Assembly (NCBI RefSeq): GCF_000423065.1
Contig: NZ_AUHG01000018.1
Span: 1 to 64,000 of the forward strand
Source: Christiangramia echinicola DSM 19838
Lineage (GTDB): Bacteria; Bacteroidota; Bacteroidia; Flavobacteriales; Flavobacteriaceae
DNA: 64,000 bases
Direction: 5' to 3'
Shown here: positions 43,965 through 54,011 of the stretch, piece after piece
How the letters are laid out: every line of letters begins with the position of its first letter
Numbering within the stretch: the stretch's first letter is position 1
Position numbers and translations under genes: made by a program
Notes under the pieces: generated by a model
Database searches by the model: none
Seen by the model: only the letters and a program-made list of their open reading frames with translations
Told to the model about the DNA's origin: nothing

Positions 43965-44720
43965 TTAATTTTCCTCAAAAATCAGCTTTCCTCGAAAATG
44001 TTCTTCCACATCTACCTCTGGAGGTCGATTCACCGAAATTATATCTCCATAGCTAAAAATATCTCCTTTTAGACTTTGTTGAGGGTTCACAATTAACTTA
44101 TTGGTCCCACGGTGAAAAAGATCATAATTCTGAACGATTAGATCTCTTGCTTCAAGTCGGCCATCACCCGCTGCAAAGAAACCGTCAAAATTTTCAACGC
44201 TTCCCGTAAGGAAGAAATGAGAATAATTATCGTTCGTAATTCTTAGATTTTTGACATTCAAATCGAGTTTAAAATTTCCATCTGTATGAATTTCGGGATC
44301 TAAGGCCTGGTTTTCTGAAACCAACCAGAGTTCTTCAAAATTTAAAGTCCCAATACTTTCTAATTGAATATTACCAGCATGCCTTAAATATTTCAAATCG
44401 GGTATGGTCACATAAACACTCGTGACTCCGTATTCCCGGAAAAAATTACACCTGTTGTCATTTTTCAGAATCAATCGTCCTGCTTCGACTTCTACTGAAA
44501 TCTCATTCAACAGGTTTTCTCCGGTTTCCACTATTACTTTCTGTTGATCACCCTGTTCAATATAAAGCTTGATCTTATCATAGACTATTATCTCATCGAA
44601 ATTTTCAACAAGGATTTCCTCCTGAATAATATCTCCGGATTTTTGTAGACAGTTCCCGGCCTCTTCAGAATCACAGCCTACGAAACCAATTATTGCCAGT
44701 AAGTATATTATCTTTCTCAT
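43965..44720 (-). CDS. DUF2807 (GIN domain) lipoprotein
   Basis: 251 residues with a lipobox (IIGFVGC). The GIN domain consists of repeated short beta strands (FDEIIVYDKIKLYIEQGDQQ, then YVTIPDLKYL and KLDLNVKNLRI) forming a beta helix. These proteins are common at the Bacteroidota surface but have no settled function. It overlaps the PagL-like gene upstream by 4 bp and is probably co-transcribed with it. Confidence 0.82.
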   Translation of the reverse strand: MRKIIYLLAIIGFVGCDSEEAGNCLQKSGDIIQEEILVENFDEIIVYDKIKLYIEQGDQQKVIVETGENLLNEISVEVEAGRLILKNDNRCNFFREYGVTSVYVTIPDLKYLRHAGNIQLESIGTLNFEELWLVSENQALDPEIHTDGNFKLDLNVKNLRITNDNYSHFFLTGSVENFDGFFAAGDGRLEARDLIVQNYDLFHRGTNKLIVNPQQSLKGDIFSYGDIISVNRPPEVDVEEHFRGKLIFEEN

Positions 44721-45820
44721 AATCTGTATCCTATTGAAAATTCAACCGCTTCCGCATTCGCCCCATGGGATCTCACGGTAACCGACGCCCTCCAGTCATC
44801 TGTTATCTTTCGCTCCAGGCCAACCCTGTTATAGACCTGTTCTACATAATCTGTATAAGGGTAATACGCATAATAGCCCAGTTGAGTGATCAACGACATT
44901 TTGTTAAAGGTTAATTTATGACCTACAAAAAGGCCTAGCCTTTTAGAGTCCTCATCCCCTTTTGTTCCTTTCTGAGGAAAAGCCGCGGCCTGGTAATTAA
45001 TAAATTCTTCTAAGGAACGTGAAAAGAACAATTCCGCGCCACCCTGCAACGTACTTTTATGATTCAATACTTTATCGGCATAGGCTGATAAGGTTAAAAA
45101 TGGCAGTTTTGGTGAACCTACCACACCCGAGGTATTAAAGCCACTACGCACGGCAAAATTATAATGAAATGGCTCTGTATATTTTTCTGCCTTATCTCCA
45201 GGGATATAATCAGGCTGATTATTATGGTCCAGCAAATAGTTCAAGCCTACGTTTAAGGTAAAAGTATTCGTGCTATGATTCGGTGAACCAGTGTCGGCAT
45301 TAGAATAGTGAATGATCGTCACCCCGGCATTTACACCAAGCCCACCAATTATATTTTCTTTACGAAAGTTACCCATCAAATAAGTGGAACTTAAAAAACG
45401 AGTACCATAGGCATTGTTGAGATAGTTCGTGTCTGGATCATATGGATTTGTAGTATAGGCTATCCCCTGCCCAATCCTGAACATTAATAATCTCTTTAAA
45501 GCATAGAAACTAAAATGTCCATAAACCGAGTAATTCTCACCAAGATTAGTATTTTTCATATCCTGGTAAATGAAAGAATATCCAAAATCGGGATAATTAT
45601 ACCTGCTTTCCCATTTTTCCAGTCCGTAGGTTTTCCTGTTATAGCTTATTAGAAAACCGTTTGGATGATCTGTGATCAAGTGAGCGATATCCGGATTATG
45701 CTCCAGGATAGAACCATAAAAATAACTGGCATCCAGAGAGAAATATTTCTTAGGTTTCTCTTGCTGTCCAAAAGAAATAAAGCTGCAAAGAAAGAGCAGA
45801 AAGGGGGCAATTCTTTTCAT
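44717..45820 (-). CDS. Acyloxyacyl hydrolase / PagL-like outer-membrane protein
   Basis: 367 residues with a signal peptide (LCSFISFGQ). The beta-barrel pattern of alternating aromatic residues is clear, and the C-terminus ends in a barrel-type strand (VEFSIGYRL). It resembles PF09411, lipid A 3-O-deacylase, in which a His-Ser pair near the C-terminus acts. Candidates here are SHGANAEAVEF near the end. It would trim an acyl chain from lipid A in the outer membrane. A TAGATTTG element lies at 45828-45835. Confidence 0.72.
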   Translation of the reverse strand: MKRIAPFLLFLCSFISFGQQEKPKKYFSLDASYFYGSILEHNPDIAHLITDHPNGFLISYNRKTYGLEKWESRYNYPDFGYSFIYQDMKNTNLGENYSVYGHFSFYALKRLLMFRIGQGIAYTTNPYDPDTNYLNNAYGTRFLSSTYLMGNFRKENIIGGLGVNAGVTIIHYSNADTGSPNHSTNTFTLNVGLNYLLDHNNQPDYIPGDKAEKYTEPFHYNFAVRSGFNTSGVVGSPKLPFLTLSAYADKVLNHKSTLQGGAELFFSRSLEEFINYQAAAFPQKGTKGDEDSKRLGLFVGHKLTFNKMSLITQLGYYAYYPYTDYVEQVYNRVGLERKITDDWRASVTVRSHGANAEAVEFSIGYRL

Positions 45821-45879
45821 AAGTTGGCAAATCTAACATATTTACGAAAAAAACTGCTATAAGTTTTATCCTCAGAAAA

Positions 45880-46833
45880 TTAAAATACAGCTTTGGCTAT
45901 TCGCTCGATATTACTGCTTTTCCCCATAGAATAATAATGCAGTACCGGAGCTCCACCTTCCATCAATTCTTTAGATTGCTGAATACACCATTCGATCCCA
46001 ACCTGTCTTACTTCTTTATTGTTCTTGCATTTTTCAACTGCAGAAATCAAAGGTTCTGGAATATCAATTTTGAAGACCTGCGGTAACATTTGTAAATGCC
46101 TGGAAATGGCAATAGGCTTAATTCCGGGAATTATCGGGACATCAATTCCAGCATTCCTGGCCTCTTTCACAAATTCAAAATATTTTGAATTATCAAAGAA
46201 CATTTGGGTAACCACATAATCTGCACCTGCATCAACTTTTTCTTTCAATCTTTTCAAATCTGAATTTAAGGATGGAGCTTCCACATGTTTTTCAGGGTAT
46301 CCTGCCACACCAACACAAAAATCAGCCTTATCATCGGCCTCAATAACATCATGCAAATATTTCCCTTTATTGAGATTCTGAATCTGCTTTACCAGGTCGC
46401 ATGCATAGTGATGCCCTCCATTAGATGGTTCAAAGAATTTCTGATGGCTCATCGCATCACCACGAAGAGCCATCACGTTCTCAATTCCCAGGTAATGACA
46501 ATCAACAAGTAGATATTCAGTTTCTTCTTTAGAAAAGCCACCGCAAAGCACATGAGGGATGGTGTCCACATTGTATTTATGCTTTATCGCCGCACAAATC
46601 CCCACCGTCCCGGGACGCATACGAGTGATCTTCCTATCAAACAGTCCGTTGCGGTCAATATAAACATACTCCTCCCGGGAAGTCGTCACGTCTATAAACG
46701 GCGGTTCAAATTCCATCAAAGGATCTATGTTGTCATAGAGTTCCTGGATATTTTTCCCTTTTGTCGGCGGAATAATTTCAAAGGAAAACAATGTTTTCCC
46801 ATTTGCCTTTTTAATGTGTTCGGTAACTTTCAT
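45880..46833 (-). CDS. metF: 5,10-methylenetetrahydrofolate reductase
   Basis: 317 residues, full-length bacterial type. FAD/folate-site blocks are FSFEIIPPTKG (catalytic Glu), HVLCGGFSKEETEYLL, NVMALRGD, VGVAGYPEKH and VTQMFFDNSKYFEFV. It makes 5-methyl-THF, the methyl donor for MetH directly upstream. The 212-bp gap between them holds a dispersed repeat, but the order and strand suggest one transcript under the SAM-I riboswitch. Confidence 0.95.
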   Translation of the reverse strand: MKVTEHIKKANGKTLFSFEIIPPTKGKNIQELYDNIDPLMEFEPPFIDVTTSREEYVYIDRNGLFDRKITRMRPGTVGICAAIKHKYNVDTIPHVLCGGFSKEETEYLLVDCHYLGIENVMALRGDAMSHQKFFEPSNGGHHYACDLVKQIQNLNKGKYLHDVIEADDKADFCVGVAGYPEKHVEAPSLNSDLKRLKEKVDAGADYVVTQMFFDNSKYFEFVKEARNAGIDVPIIPGIKPIAISRHLQMLPQVFKIDIPEPLISAVEKCKNNKEVRQVGIEWCIQQSKELMEGGAPVLHYYSMGKSSNIERIAKAVF

Positions 46834-46853
46834 TTTTGAACTTTTATTCTTTT

Positions 46854-47043
46854 TATTGGGGCGTTGCCCTTCGGGCCGGGCTTTTCACTTTATCTTTTAG
46901 CACCATGCTTCGACAGGCTCAGCTTCGTACTAAAAGGATGCCGCTGCAATCCCTAACGCAGATTTTTCAATTCACCTTTTTTTCTCCTTCTAAACCTGTT
47001 TCAGCTTCTCTTGAGATTCTGAAACAAGTTCAGAATGACGACT
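46854..47043. repeat. Composite dispersed intergenic repeat between metH and metF
   Basis: The left part (GGGGCGTTGCCC, GGGCCGGGC, CTGCAATCCCTAACGCAG) is the same family as 63533-63635 in opposite orientation. A different unit, TGCTTCGACAGGCTCAGC, is inserted within it. The right end carries CTGAAACAAGTTCAGAATGACG-type sequence, shared with 49797, 53908 and 63147. No transposase is present. Confidence 0.72.
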
Positions 47044-47045
47044 TT

Positions 47046-49781
47046 TTAATCAGCAATATTAGGATTCAACCACTTTTCTGCTTTTTTATATTCTATTCCT
47101 TTTCTTTCGGCATAATCCTTAACCTGATCTTCTTTGATTTTTCCGAGACCAAAATATTTAACTTCAGGATTAGCAAAATAATAACCACTTACACTAGCCG
47201 CAGGCCACATCGCCAGGCTTTCAGTAAGCTCAACCCCGATTTTTTCCTTTACTTTAAGAATCTCCCAGATCGTTAGTTTTTCCAGATGATCCGGGCACGC
47301 AGGATAACCAGGTGCTGGCCGGATACCTTTATACTCTTCTTTGATCAAGGCCTCGTTGGTAAGATTCTCTGTTTCGGCATACCCCCAATCTTCTGTTCTC
47401 ACTTTCTTATGCAGGTATTCAGCAAAAGCTTCGGCTAATCTATCAGCCAGGGCTTTGATCATGATCGAGTTGTAATCATCCAGATCCCTTTCAAACCCCT
47501 GCGCTAATTCCTGGGTTCCAAAACCTGTAGTCACACAAAAACAGCCTATATAATCCTGAACGCTATTTTCTTTTGGAGCTATAAAGTCTGATAACGCATA
47601 ATTCGGCTGGGCTCCATGCTTTTTCAATTGCTGACGAAGTGTTCTGAAAATGGCAGTTTTCTGTTCTGAATCTTCAGAAAATTTTACTTCAATATCATCG
47701 TCTTCAACAGAATTCGCTTCAAATAATCCAAATGTAGCTTTAGCCTTCAGCAGTTTTTCCTTCAAAATTCGTTGTAGTAAAACCTGGGCATCTTCAAATA
47801 AACTCTTGGCTTGCTCTCCAACTTTTTCATCTTTCAGAATATCTGGATAGCGGCCATGCAGATCCCAGCTCCTAAAAAATGGAGACCAGTCGATATATTC
47901 CAGTAAATTTGAAAGATCAAAGTCCTCTATCACCTGTGTACCGAGCTTATTCGGTTTTTTGATCTCCGTTTTCTTCCAGTCAATTTGAAATTTATTTTTT
48001 CGGGCTTCTTCAATACTTAGAAATGATTTCACCTTACTTCGCTTCTTGAAATTAAGGCGGAAAGTATCATAGTCGGTTTTAAGATCACGCTTGTATTTTT
48101 CTTTCGTACTCTCTTTCAGCAATTGTCCAACAACAGTCACCGCCCGGGAAGCGTCATTTACATGCGCAACGGCATTCTTATATTGCGGATCTATTTTAAC
48201 TGCGGTATGCGCTTTAGAAGTTGTTGCACCACCTATCAATAAAGGGACAGAAAAATCCTGACGTTCCATTTCCTTCGCCAGAAATACCATCTCATCAAGG
48301 GACGGAGTAATAAGTCCGCTGAGACCTATGACATCTACATTCTCTCTTTTGGCTGTTTCGATGATCTTCTCGGGTGGCACCATCACACCAAGATCGATGA
48401 TCTCGTAGTTATTACATCCCAAAACTACAGCCACGATGTTTTTACCAATATCATGCACATCACCTTTGACAGTAGCCATTAATACTTTTCCAGCCGACTG
48501 TCTTTTATTCGATTTATCGGCTTCGATATAAGGTAATAAATGCGCTACGGCTTTTTTCATTACGCGGGCAGATTTTACTACCTGCGGCAGGAACATTTTA
48601 CCACTTCCGAAGAGATCACCCACTACGTTCATCCCAATCATTAATGGACCTTCGATCACATCTAAAGGTTTTTCAGCTTCTATGCGCGCCTGTTCAATAT
48701 CTTCAAGAATATAGGCATCAATTCCTTTTACCAGGGCATGTGTAATTCTATCCTGTAATGCTTTCTCGCGCCAGGAAAGGTCTATTTTATTCTCTTTTTT
48801 CCGACCTACCACATTTTCAGCAAAGTCCAGTAAACGCTCGGTAGCATCATCCCTGCGATCTAAAATTACATCTTCTACGTGTTCCAGAAGTTCTTTTGGA
48901 ATCTCATCATAAACTTCCAGCATCGAAGGATTCACGATCCCTATATTCATCCCGGCTTTGATCGCATGATATAGGAAAACTGAATGCATGGCTTCCCGTA
49001 CCGGGTTATTCCCACGGAAGGAAAATGAAACATTGCTCACTCCACCGCTCACACTACAGTACGGCAAATTTTCTTTAACCCATCGGGTACCTTCTATAAA
49101 GTCGATAGCGTTTCTTTTGTGTTCATCCATTCCAGTTCCCACCGGGAAAATATTCAGATCAAAAATGATGTCTTCCGGAGGAAATTTTACCTGATTGACG
49201 AGAATGTCATAGGAGCGTTTGGCAATTTCAATGCGACGTCCATAATTATCTGCCTGCCCTTTTTCGTCAAAAGCCATCACGATCACCGCAGCACCATAAC
49301 GTTTGATCTTTTTCGCATGAGAGATGAATTCTTCTTCCCCTTCCTTTAAACTGATGGAATTCACCACGCATTTCCCCTGAACTACCTGAAGTCCGGCCTC
49401 AATGATATCCCATTTGGAACTATCTATCATAATAGGCACACGGGAAATATCGGGTTCAGCAACCACGAGATTGAGGAACTTTATCATGGCTTCTTTCCCT
49501 TCAATAAGGCCATCGTCCATGTTCACGTCGATGATCTGTGCACCGTTTTCTACCTGTTCCCGGGCAACTTCCAGCGCTTCATCAAACTTCTCTTCTTTAA
49601 TGAGACGCAGGAATTTTTTAGATCCGGCAACATTGGTTCGTTCTCCTACATTTATAAAATTACTATCCGGTGTGATCACCAAAGGTTCCAGACCTGATAG
49701 CTTTAGAGGTCTAACGGTCCCTCCCGGCCTCAGTGGGGAGGCGTCTATCTTGTTAACTGAATTTGTACCTGTTGTACTCAT
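47046..49781 (-). CDS. metH: Methionine synthase, folate/cobalamin/activation half
   Basis: 911 residues, equal to E. coli MetH from the pterin-binding domain onwards. The methyl-THF domain (about 30-300, [15 protein letters not shown]) comes first, then the cap and cobalamin domain (GDVHDIGKN, with the His ligand of B12), and last the SAM-dependent reactivation domain ([14 protein letters not shown], at about 830). The homocysteine domain is a separate gene directly upstream, so the enzyme is split in two. It depends on B12; no B12-independent metE is in the window. Confidence 0.95.
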   Translation of the reverse strand: MSTTGTNSVNKIDASPLRPGGTVRPLKLSGLEPLVITPDSNFINVGERTNVAGSKKFLRLIKEEKFDEALEVAREQVENGAQIIDVNMDDGLIEGKEAMIKFLNLVVAEPDISRVPIMIDSSKWDIIEAGLQVVQGKCVVNSISLKEGEEEFISHAKKIKRYGAAVIVMAFDEKGQADNYGRRIEIAKRSYDILVNQVKFPPEDIIFDLNIFPVGTGMDEHKRNAIDFIEGTRWVKENLPYCSVSGGVSNVSFSFRGNNPVREAMHSVFLYHAIKAGMNIGIVNPSMLEVYDEIPKELLEHVEDVILDRRDDATERLLDFAENVVGRKKENKIDLSWREKALQDRITHALVKGIDAYILEDIEQARIEAEKPLDVIEGPLMIGMNVVGDLFGSGKMFLPQVVKSARVMKKAVAHLLPYIEADKSNKRQSAGKVLMATVKGDVHDIGKNIVAVVLGCNNYEIIDLGVMVPPEKIIETAKRENVDVIGLSGLITPSLDEMVFLAKEMERQDFSVPLLIGGATTSKAHTAVKIDPQYKNAVAHVNDASRAVTVVGQLLKESTKEKYKRDLKTDYDTFRLNFKKRSKVKSFLSIEEARKNKFQIDWKKTEIKKPNKLGTQVIEDFDLSNLLEYIDWSPFFRSWDLHGRYPDILKDEKVGEQAKSLFEDAQVLLQRILKEKLLKAKATFGLFEANSVEDDDIEVKFSEDSEQKTAIFRTLRQQLKKHGAQPNYALSDFIAPKENSVQDYIGCFCVTTGFGTQELAQGFERDLDDYNSIMIKALADRLAEAFAEYLHKKVRTEDWGYAETENLTNEALIKEEYKGIRPAPGYPACPDHLEKLTIWEILKVKEKIGVELTESLAMWPAASVSGYYFANPEVKYFGLGKIKEDQVKDYAERKGIEYKKAEKWLNPNIAD

Positions 49782-49796
49782 AATTCATAATTTTTC

Positions 49797-49877
49797 GTCA
49801 CCCTGAACTTGATTCAGGGTCTCTTATTCTTTATAAATCGGTTGATTGTTGAGATGCTGAAACAAGTTCAGCATGAC
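49797..49877. repeat. Dispersed repeat between the metH halves, entering the coding region
   Basis: An imperfect inverted-repeat element: CCCTGAACTTGATTCAGGGT on the left and GCTGAAACAAGTTCAGCATGACG on the right. Its right half lies within the 3' end of the homocysteine-domain gene. Confidence 0.75.
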
Positions 49878-50886
49878 GTTCTTCTTTGTTTTCTGAAGGG
49901 ATCGGTCTTGGCTTGTAACCCTTTGTAATCTCTGCTATTGCTTTAATGTGTTTTGGAGTGGTTCCGCAGCAACCGCCGAGGATATTTACCAGACCTTTAT
50001 CAAGATATTCTTCGATTTGAGCTGCCATTTCCCGGTCATCCTGATCGTACTCACCAAATGCATTAGGTAAGCCCGCATTAGGATAGGCAGAAACACCGGA
50101 GTTCGCATAGCGATTCAGAACTTCCAGGTGCGGAGTCAGTTGTTTTGCACCAAGTGCGCAATTAAAACCAACGCTTAAAAGTGGAATATGAGACACTGAA
50201 ATAAGGAAAGCTTCTGCCGTCTGGCCGGAAAGGGTTCTTCCGGAAGCATCGGTAATGGTTCCGCTTACCATGATCGGAATATCAAGATTCAGTTCTTCTT
50301 TTAATTCTTCGATCGCAAAAAGTGCTGCTTTCGCATTCAATGTATCAAATACGGTTTCTACCAGAAGAACATCTGCTCCACCTTCGATCAATGCTTTTGC
50401 TTGTTGCTTATAGGCTTTCCGAAGCTGATCAAAAGAAATTGCGCGATAGCCGGGATCGTTCACATCCGGACTCATACTCGCCGTTTTGTTGGTGGGACCT
50501 ATTGCACCAGCTACGAATCTTGGTTTCGATGGATCTTCAGCAGTGACCTGCTCCGCTACACCTTTCGCAATTCTGGCCGACTCAAAATTAAGCTCGTAAA
50601 TGAACTCTTCCATTTGATAATCGGCCATCGCGATGGTAGTTCCGGAGAAAGTATTGGTTTCTACAATATCGGCTCCGGCATCAAAGTATTTTCGATGGAT
50701 GGTGGCAATAGCTTCAGGTTGGGTAAGGGAAAGCAGGTCATTATTTCCTTTCAAAGAAACGGGCCAGTCGGCAAAACGTTTTCCGCGGAAATCGTCTTCA
50801 GAAAATTTATATTCCTGAAGCATGGTACCCATGGCACCGTCTAGTATTAATATTTTTTGAGAGAGTAACTCTTCTAATTTCGACAT
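49831..50886 (-). CDS. metH: Methionine synthase, homocysteine-binding half
   Basis: 351 residues of the homocysteine S-methyltransferase domain (DGAMGTMLQ start, [17 protein letters not shown], and the zinc ligands in [14 protein letters not shown]). The last 15 or so residues ([15 protein letters not shown]) are encoded by an intergenic repeat, so the natural end was probably earlier. It works with the product of the next gene to methylate homocysteine. It is the first gene after the SAM-I riboswitch. Confidence 0.95.
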   Translation of the reverse strand: MSKLEELLSQKILILDGAMGTMLQEYKFSEDDFRGKRFADWPVSLKGNNDLLSLTQPEAIATIHRKYFDAGADIVETNTFSGTTIAMADYQMEEFIYELNFESARIAKGVAEQVTAEDPSKPRFVAGAIGPTNKTASMSPDVNDPGYRAISFDQLRKAYKQQAKALIEGGADVLLVETVFDTLNAKAALFAIEELKEELNLDIPIMVSGTITDASGRTLSGQTAEAFLISVSHIPLLSVGFNCALGAKQLTPHLEVLNRYANSGVSAYPNAGLPNAFGEYDQDDREMAAQIEEYLDKGLVNILGGCCGTTPKHIKAIAEITKGYKPRPIPSENKEERHAELVSASQQSTDL

Positions 50887-50939
50887 GATTATTCAAATAA
50901 TACGATATCAAAAAAAGAAGACTGGAAAGAATTCTGTTT

Positions 50940-51039
50940 GTTATCTATCCGAGACTGAACTCAGTAGAATGTAGCACCTTCTCCTAAGGAGGGTTGCTAA
51001 GGTTTCACAGGGTCTAATCCCTCAACCTTTCTTGATAAC
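50940..51039 (-). ncRNA. SAM-I (S-box) riboswitch controlling metH-metF
   Basis: P1 is GUUAUC (51039-51034) with GAUAAC (50945-50940). The core matches the S-box consensus: UCAAGAAAGGUUGAGGGA, then ACCCUGUGAAACCUUAGCAACC, then AAGGUGCUA. P2 is AAGGUU/AACCUU, P3 is CUCCU/AGGAG and P4 is ACUGA/UCAGU. No clear terminator follows before the ATG at 50886, so control may be translational. High SAM is expected to lower metH expression. Confidence 0.95.
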
Positions 51040-51068
51040 GAATGTTAGTAAACAATGAACTTAGGGGA

Positions 51069-51100
51069 CAAATATAATGTTATAATATACCCAAGAGCAA
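51069..51100 (-). promoter_or_regulatory. Promoter of the metH riboswitch transcript
   Basis: The minus strand has TTG at 51100-51098 and TATATTTG at 51076-51069, 21 bases apart. The -7 consensus is fully matched, with the aptamer starting about 30 bases further on. Confidence 0.72.
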
Positions 51101-51117
51101 GGATTTAAGAAAATTTT

Positions 51118-51540
51118 TTATAAAACCTTCTCGCCATTTAATTGAATGGAATAACTGATCTCAGCAGCTTTTTCCAGCATTTTAGATACTGAGCAATATT
51201 TATCCATAGATAGTTTTACTGCTCTCTCCACTTTCGCTGCAGGAACGTCCCCCTTCAGAATAAAATCAAGATGTATCTTTTTGAAAACATTAGGTATCGC
51301 TCCATCTTCACGATAACCATCCACCTCAACCTGAAGATCTTCCAGCTCATGATTCTGCTTTTTCAGGATCATGACCACATCTATACTGCTACATCCAGCA
51401 ATCCCGCGGAGAATAAGATCCATGGGACTTGAACCTTTAGGCTCATCATCAGATTTATTGTCCAGAAGAACAATATTGCCGCGCTCGTTTACAGTTTCAA
51501 ATAGATAATTATCGTTGATTCTTTTTAAGCTGATCTTCAT
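51118..51540 (-). CDS. OsmC family protein
   Basis: 140 residues, the full OsmC/Ohr fold. The two redox cysteines are in GIAGCSSIDVVMILKK and in DKYCSVSKMLEKAA. Family members reduce organic hydroperoxides, but this small subgroup (YhfA-like) may act on other substrates. It lies beside sulfur metabolism genes with its own likely promoter upstream. Confidence 0.88.
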   Translation of the reverse strand: MKISLKRINDNYLFETVNERGNIVLLDNKSDDEPKGSSPMDLILRGIAGCSSIDVVMILKKQNHELEDLQVEVDGYREDGAIPNVFKKIHLDFILKGDVPAAKVERAVKLSMDKYCSVSKMLEKAAEISYSIQLNGEKVL

Positions 51541-51604
51541 GTTTATCGAATTTTCACCAAAGATAATATTCCTAAATTGAAATCAGAATCTCGAATTAAC
51601 AGAA

Positions 51605-52099
51605 TTATACCTTTTCCAGATGGTCATCAAGCTGTAAAAGTCCGGCGGTAAATCCTTCCTGGAATCCCATATTTAAAATTGCAACCAGCGCCTCCTCAGT
51701 TTCATACGTCGTTTCAATAGTTACCAGCGTATGAGAACCTTCAGGTTCAAACTCCACTTTCCAGGTCGATTTTGGTAATTCTTCATTAACAACCCCGTTT
51801 TCATCACAGAACGAATCTAATCCTACGAATCTTTGTTCCTGTACAATTTCTTTGTATTCGGCCAGGGCATAATGCTCTTCACCTTCGGGACTCTGCATAG
51901 CATATAACCAACTTCCATTTTCCCTGAAATTCATCCGTTTAGTTTTGGCTTTCCATGGTTTTGGCGCCCACCATTTATCCAGGGTTTCAGCACGTGTCCA
52001 GGCAGACCATACCACATCTAAGGGGGCGGCAAATTCTTTTTCCACTATAATAGTCCGCTTTTCTTTATTAATTTTAAACTCCAATTTTAATGTTTCCAT
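51605..52099 (-). CDS. SRPBCC / AHSA1 domain-containing protein
   Basis: 164 residues of a Bet v1-like cavity fold: VEKEFAAPLDVVWSAWTRAETLDKWWAPKPW is characteristic of the AHSA1-like subfamily. The end, GFQEGFTAGLLQLDDHLEKV, fits as well. Ligand unknown, though members are often near stress or ArsR-type genes. It shows no clear link to its neighbours. Confidence 0.87.
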   Translation of the reverse strand: METLKLEFKINKEKRTIIVEKEFAAPLDVVWSAWTRAETLDKWWAPKPWKAKTKRMNFRENGSWLYAMQSPEGEEHYALAEYKEIVQEQRFVGLDSFCDENGVVNEELPKSTWKVEFEPEGSHTLVTIETTYETEEALVAILNMGFQEGFTAGLLQLDDHLEKV

Positions 52100-52237
52100 T
52101 TGCTTTAAAAATTTGAATAAAATGCATTGTTTCAGAAAAATAAAATCAACCTAAATTAGGATATTAAAACATAAGTAATTGAGAATAAGAAGTTAAAACC
52201 AACAAAATTATAGGTTCCCAAAATTAATTTTACAGCA

Positions 52238-53302
52238 TTAAACACTAATACTTTTCACCACTTCTCGTTTTGCTTCTTTTTTAGTTCCGTCGAAACCTTC
52301 AACCCCGCCTACAGTCGTGTACTTCAACACATACTTCTTATCTGGATTGATTCGCGCATAAGCACTCTGGCACATGATCGCAGCTTCGTGAAAGCCAGAC
52401 AATATTAGCTTCAGTTTTCCTTTATAGGTATTCACATCGCCTATCGCATAAACCCCGGGAATATTAGTTTGGTAATCATAAGAATTATCTACTTTGATCG
52501 CATTCTTTTCAATTTCCAACCCCCAGCTTCCAATAGGTCCAAGTTTTGGCGATAACCCGAATAGTGGAATAAAATCATCTACTTCCCTGAACTCTTCACC
52601 ACGCGCTTTATCCTTATGCCGAATGACCACTTTCTCCAAATGATCCTTCCCTTGGAGGCCAACAACTTCTGCATTGGTGATCATTTCAATTTTTCCAAGT
52701 TTAGCCAATTCTGAAACTCTTTCTACGGAATCTAATGCTCCACGGAATTCTTCCCTTCTGTGTACTAAAGCAACTTCTGAAGCAACATCGGCTAAATAAA
52801 TCGCCCAATCTAAAGCAGAATCCCCGCCACCAGCGATCACTACACTTTTATTACGATACACTTCAGGATCCTTAATAAAATAAGATACTCCCTTATCTTC
52901 AAAATCTGCGATATTAGGAATTGGAGGTTTGCGTGGCTCAAAAGAACCAAGTCCGCCTGCAATTGCAACAACGGGGGCGTGATGCTGAGTTCCCTTATTC
53001 GTAGTTACAATGAAAGTCCCGTCATCAAGTTTTTCTAAAGTTTCAGCTCGCTCTCCAAGTGTAAAACCAGGCTCAAAAGGTTTTATTTGCTCCATTAGAT
53101 TCTTAACAAGATCACCCGCAAGGATCTCTGGAAATGCGGGAATATCGTAAATAGGTTTTTTGGGATAGATCTCGGAACACTGTCCGCCAGGTTGAGGGAG
53201 AGCATCAATTAGATGTGTTTTTAGTTTTAGAAGTCCCGCTTCGAATACGGTAAACAATCCTGTGGGTCCTGCTCCAATGATCAGGATATCTGTTTTAATC
53301 AT
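52238..53302 (-). CDS. Ferredoxin-NADP reductase, thioredoxin-reductase-like type
   Basis: 354 residues. FAD-binding GAGPTGLF and NADPH-binding GGGDSALDWA Rossmann motifs are present, and the thioredoxin reductase CxxC is absent, which marks the YumC/type-2 FNR family. GVYAIGDVNTY is the FAD C-terminal motif. It overlaps the siroheme gene by 8 bp, so it is the last gene of the sulfite reduction operon. It likely passes NADPH electrons through ferredoxin to sulfite reductase (context inference). Confidence 0.9.
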   Translation of the reverse strand: MIKTDILIIGAGPTGLFTVFEAGLLKLKTHLIDALPQPGGQCSEIYPKKPIYDIPAFPEILAGDLVKNLMEQIKPFEPGFTLGERAETLEKLDDGTFIVTTNKGTQHHAPVVAIAGGLGSFEPRKPPIPNIADFEDKGVSYFIKDPEVYRNKSVVIAGGGDSALDWAIYLADVASEVALVHRREEFRGALDSVERVSELAKLGKIEMITNAEVVGLQGKDHLEKVVIRHKDKARGEEFREVDDFIPLFGLSPKLGPIGSWGLEIEKNAIKVDNSYDYQTNIPGVYAIGDVNTYKGKLKLILSGFHEAAIMCQSAYARINPDKKYVLKYTTVGGVEGFDGTKKEAKREVVKSISV

Positions 53303-53888
53303 TTTTCTCCTTTTTATATATTAAAGATTCAGTAATACTATTCATTTGTTCCACTTTGGCTTCGAAATCACCTTTGATGGATTTTCGATATTCATTCAAA
53401 TTCTCCACCATTTCATTTACATTTTCGGGAATCACTTCTTCAAAAAACTGTCGTAAACGCTTTGCGGTTGTTGGTGATTTTCCATTAGTGGAAATGGCGA
53501 TTTTCACATGCCCTTTATTTACGATCCCGCCCATATAGAAATCGCATAACTCCGGTGTATCTGCGATATTCGCCAGTAAAAATCTTTTTTTGGCGTCTTT
53601 ATACACTCTTTTATTGAGTTTTGCATCGTTTGTTGCAGCGATTACAAAATGCCGCTTCTTAAGATATTTTCGTTTATACCTTCCCTTTGTCAATTTAGCT
53701 CCGTGTTTTCTGGCAAGCTCTTCTGTTTCCGGTAAAAACCATTTTGCTACCAACTCTACCTTCGCATTAGGACTGGATTTAAATAGAAAATGAAGCTTTT
53801 CGTGACCTACATTTCCACCACCAACTACCAAAATTTTAAGTTGATTCACTTTTAAAAAAACCGGATATAATTCGTTTCTCTCTTCCAT
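53295..53888 (-). CDS. Precorrin-2 dehydrogenase / sirohydrochlorin ferrochelatase
   Basis: 197 residues, equal to the N-terminal CysG (CysG-B) or Met8p. The NAD motif is VVGGGNVGHEKLHFL, followed by FVIAATNDAKLN and VKIAISTNGKSPTTAKRLRQFFEEV. With CobA it makes siroheme, the cofactor of the sulfite reductase in the same operon. Methyltransferase and dehydrogenase are two genes here, unlike the fused CysG of E. coli. Confidence 0.92.
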   Translation of the reverse strand: MEERNELYPVFLKVNQLKILVVGGGNVGHEKLHFLFKSSPNAKVELVAKWFLPETEELARKHGAKLTKGRYKRKYLKKRHFVIAATNDAKLNKRVYKDAKKRFLLANIADTPELCDFYMGGIVNKGHVKIAISTNGKSPTTAKRLRQFFEEVIPENVNEMVENLNEYRKSIKGDFEAKVEQMNSITESLIYKKEKND

Positions 53889-53907
53889 TTTTTTGTTTAA
53901 TAATTCG

Positions 53908-54001
53908 CATTTCGACTCCGCTCAATGTGACAAACTTTTATTTTGTCAAGCTGAACTCGATTCAGGTTCTCTAGAGATCCTGAATCAAGTTCAGGATGAC
54001 G
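53908..54001. repeat. Dispersed intergenic repeat between cobA and the siroheme gene
   Basis: Contains TTTCGACTCCGCTCAATGTG followed by GTCAAGCTGAACTCGATTCA and ATCCTGAATCAAGTTCAGGA, the same units as at 63147-63245 in the other order. It is non-coding and interrupts an operon without breaking it. Confidence 0.78.
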
Positions 54002-54011
54002 TGTTTAAGTT

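Noticed and set aside
46836-47276. 146-codon plus-strand frame after metF
   Set aside because: It runs through the composite repeat and into the antisense of metH; codon content and context do not support a gene.
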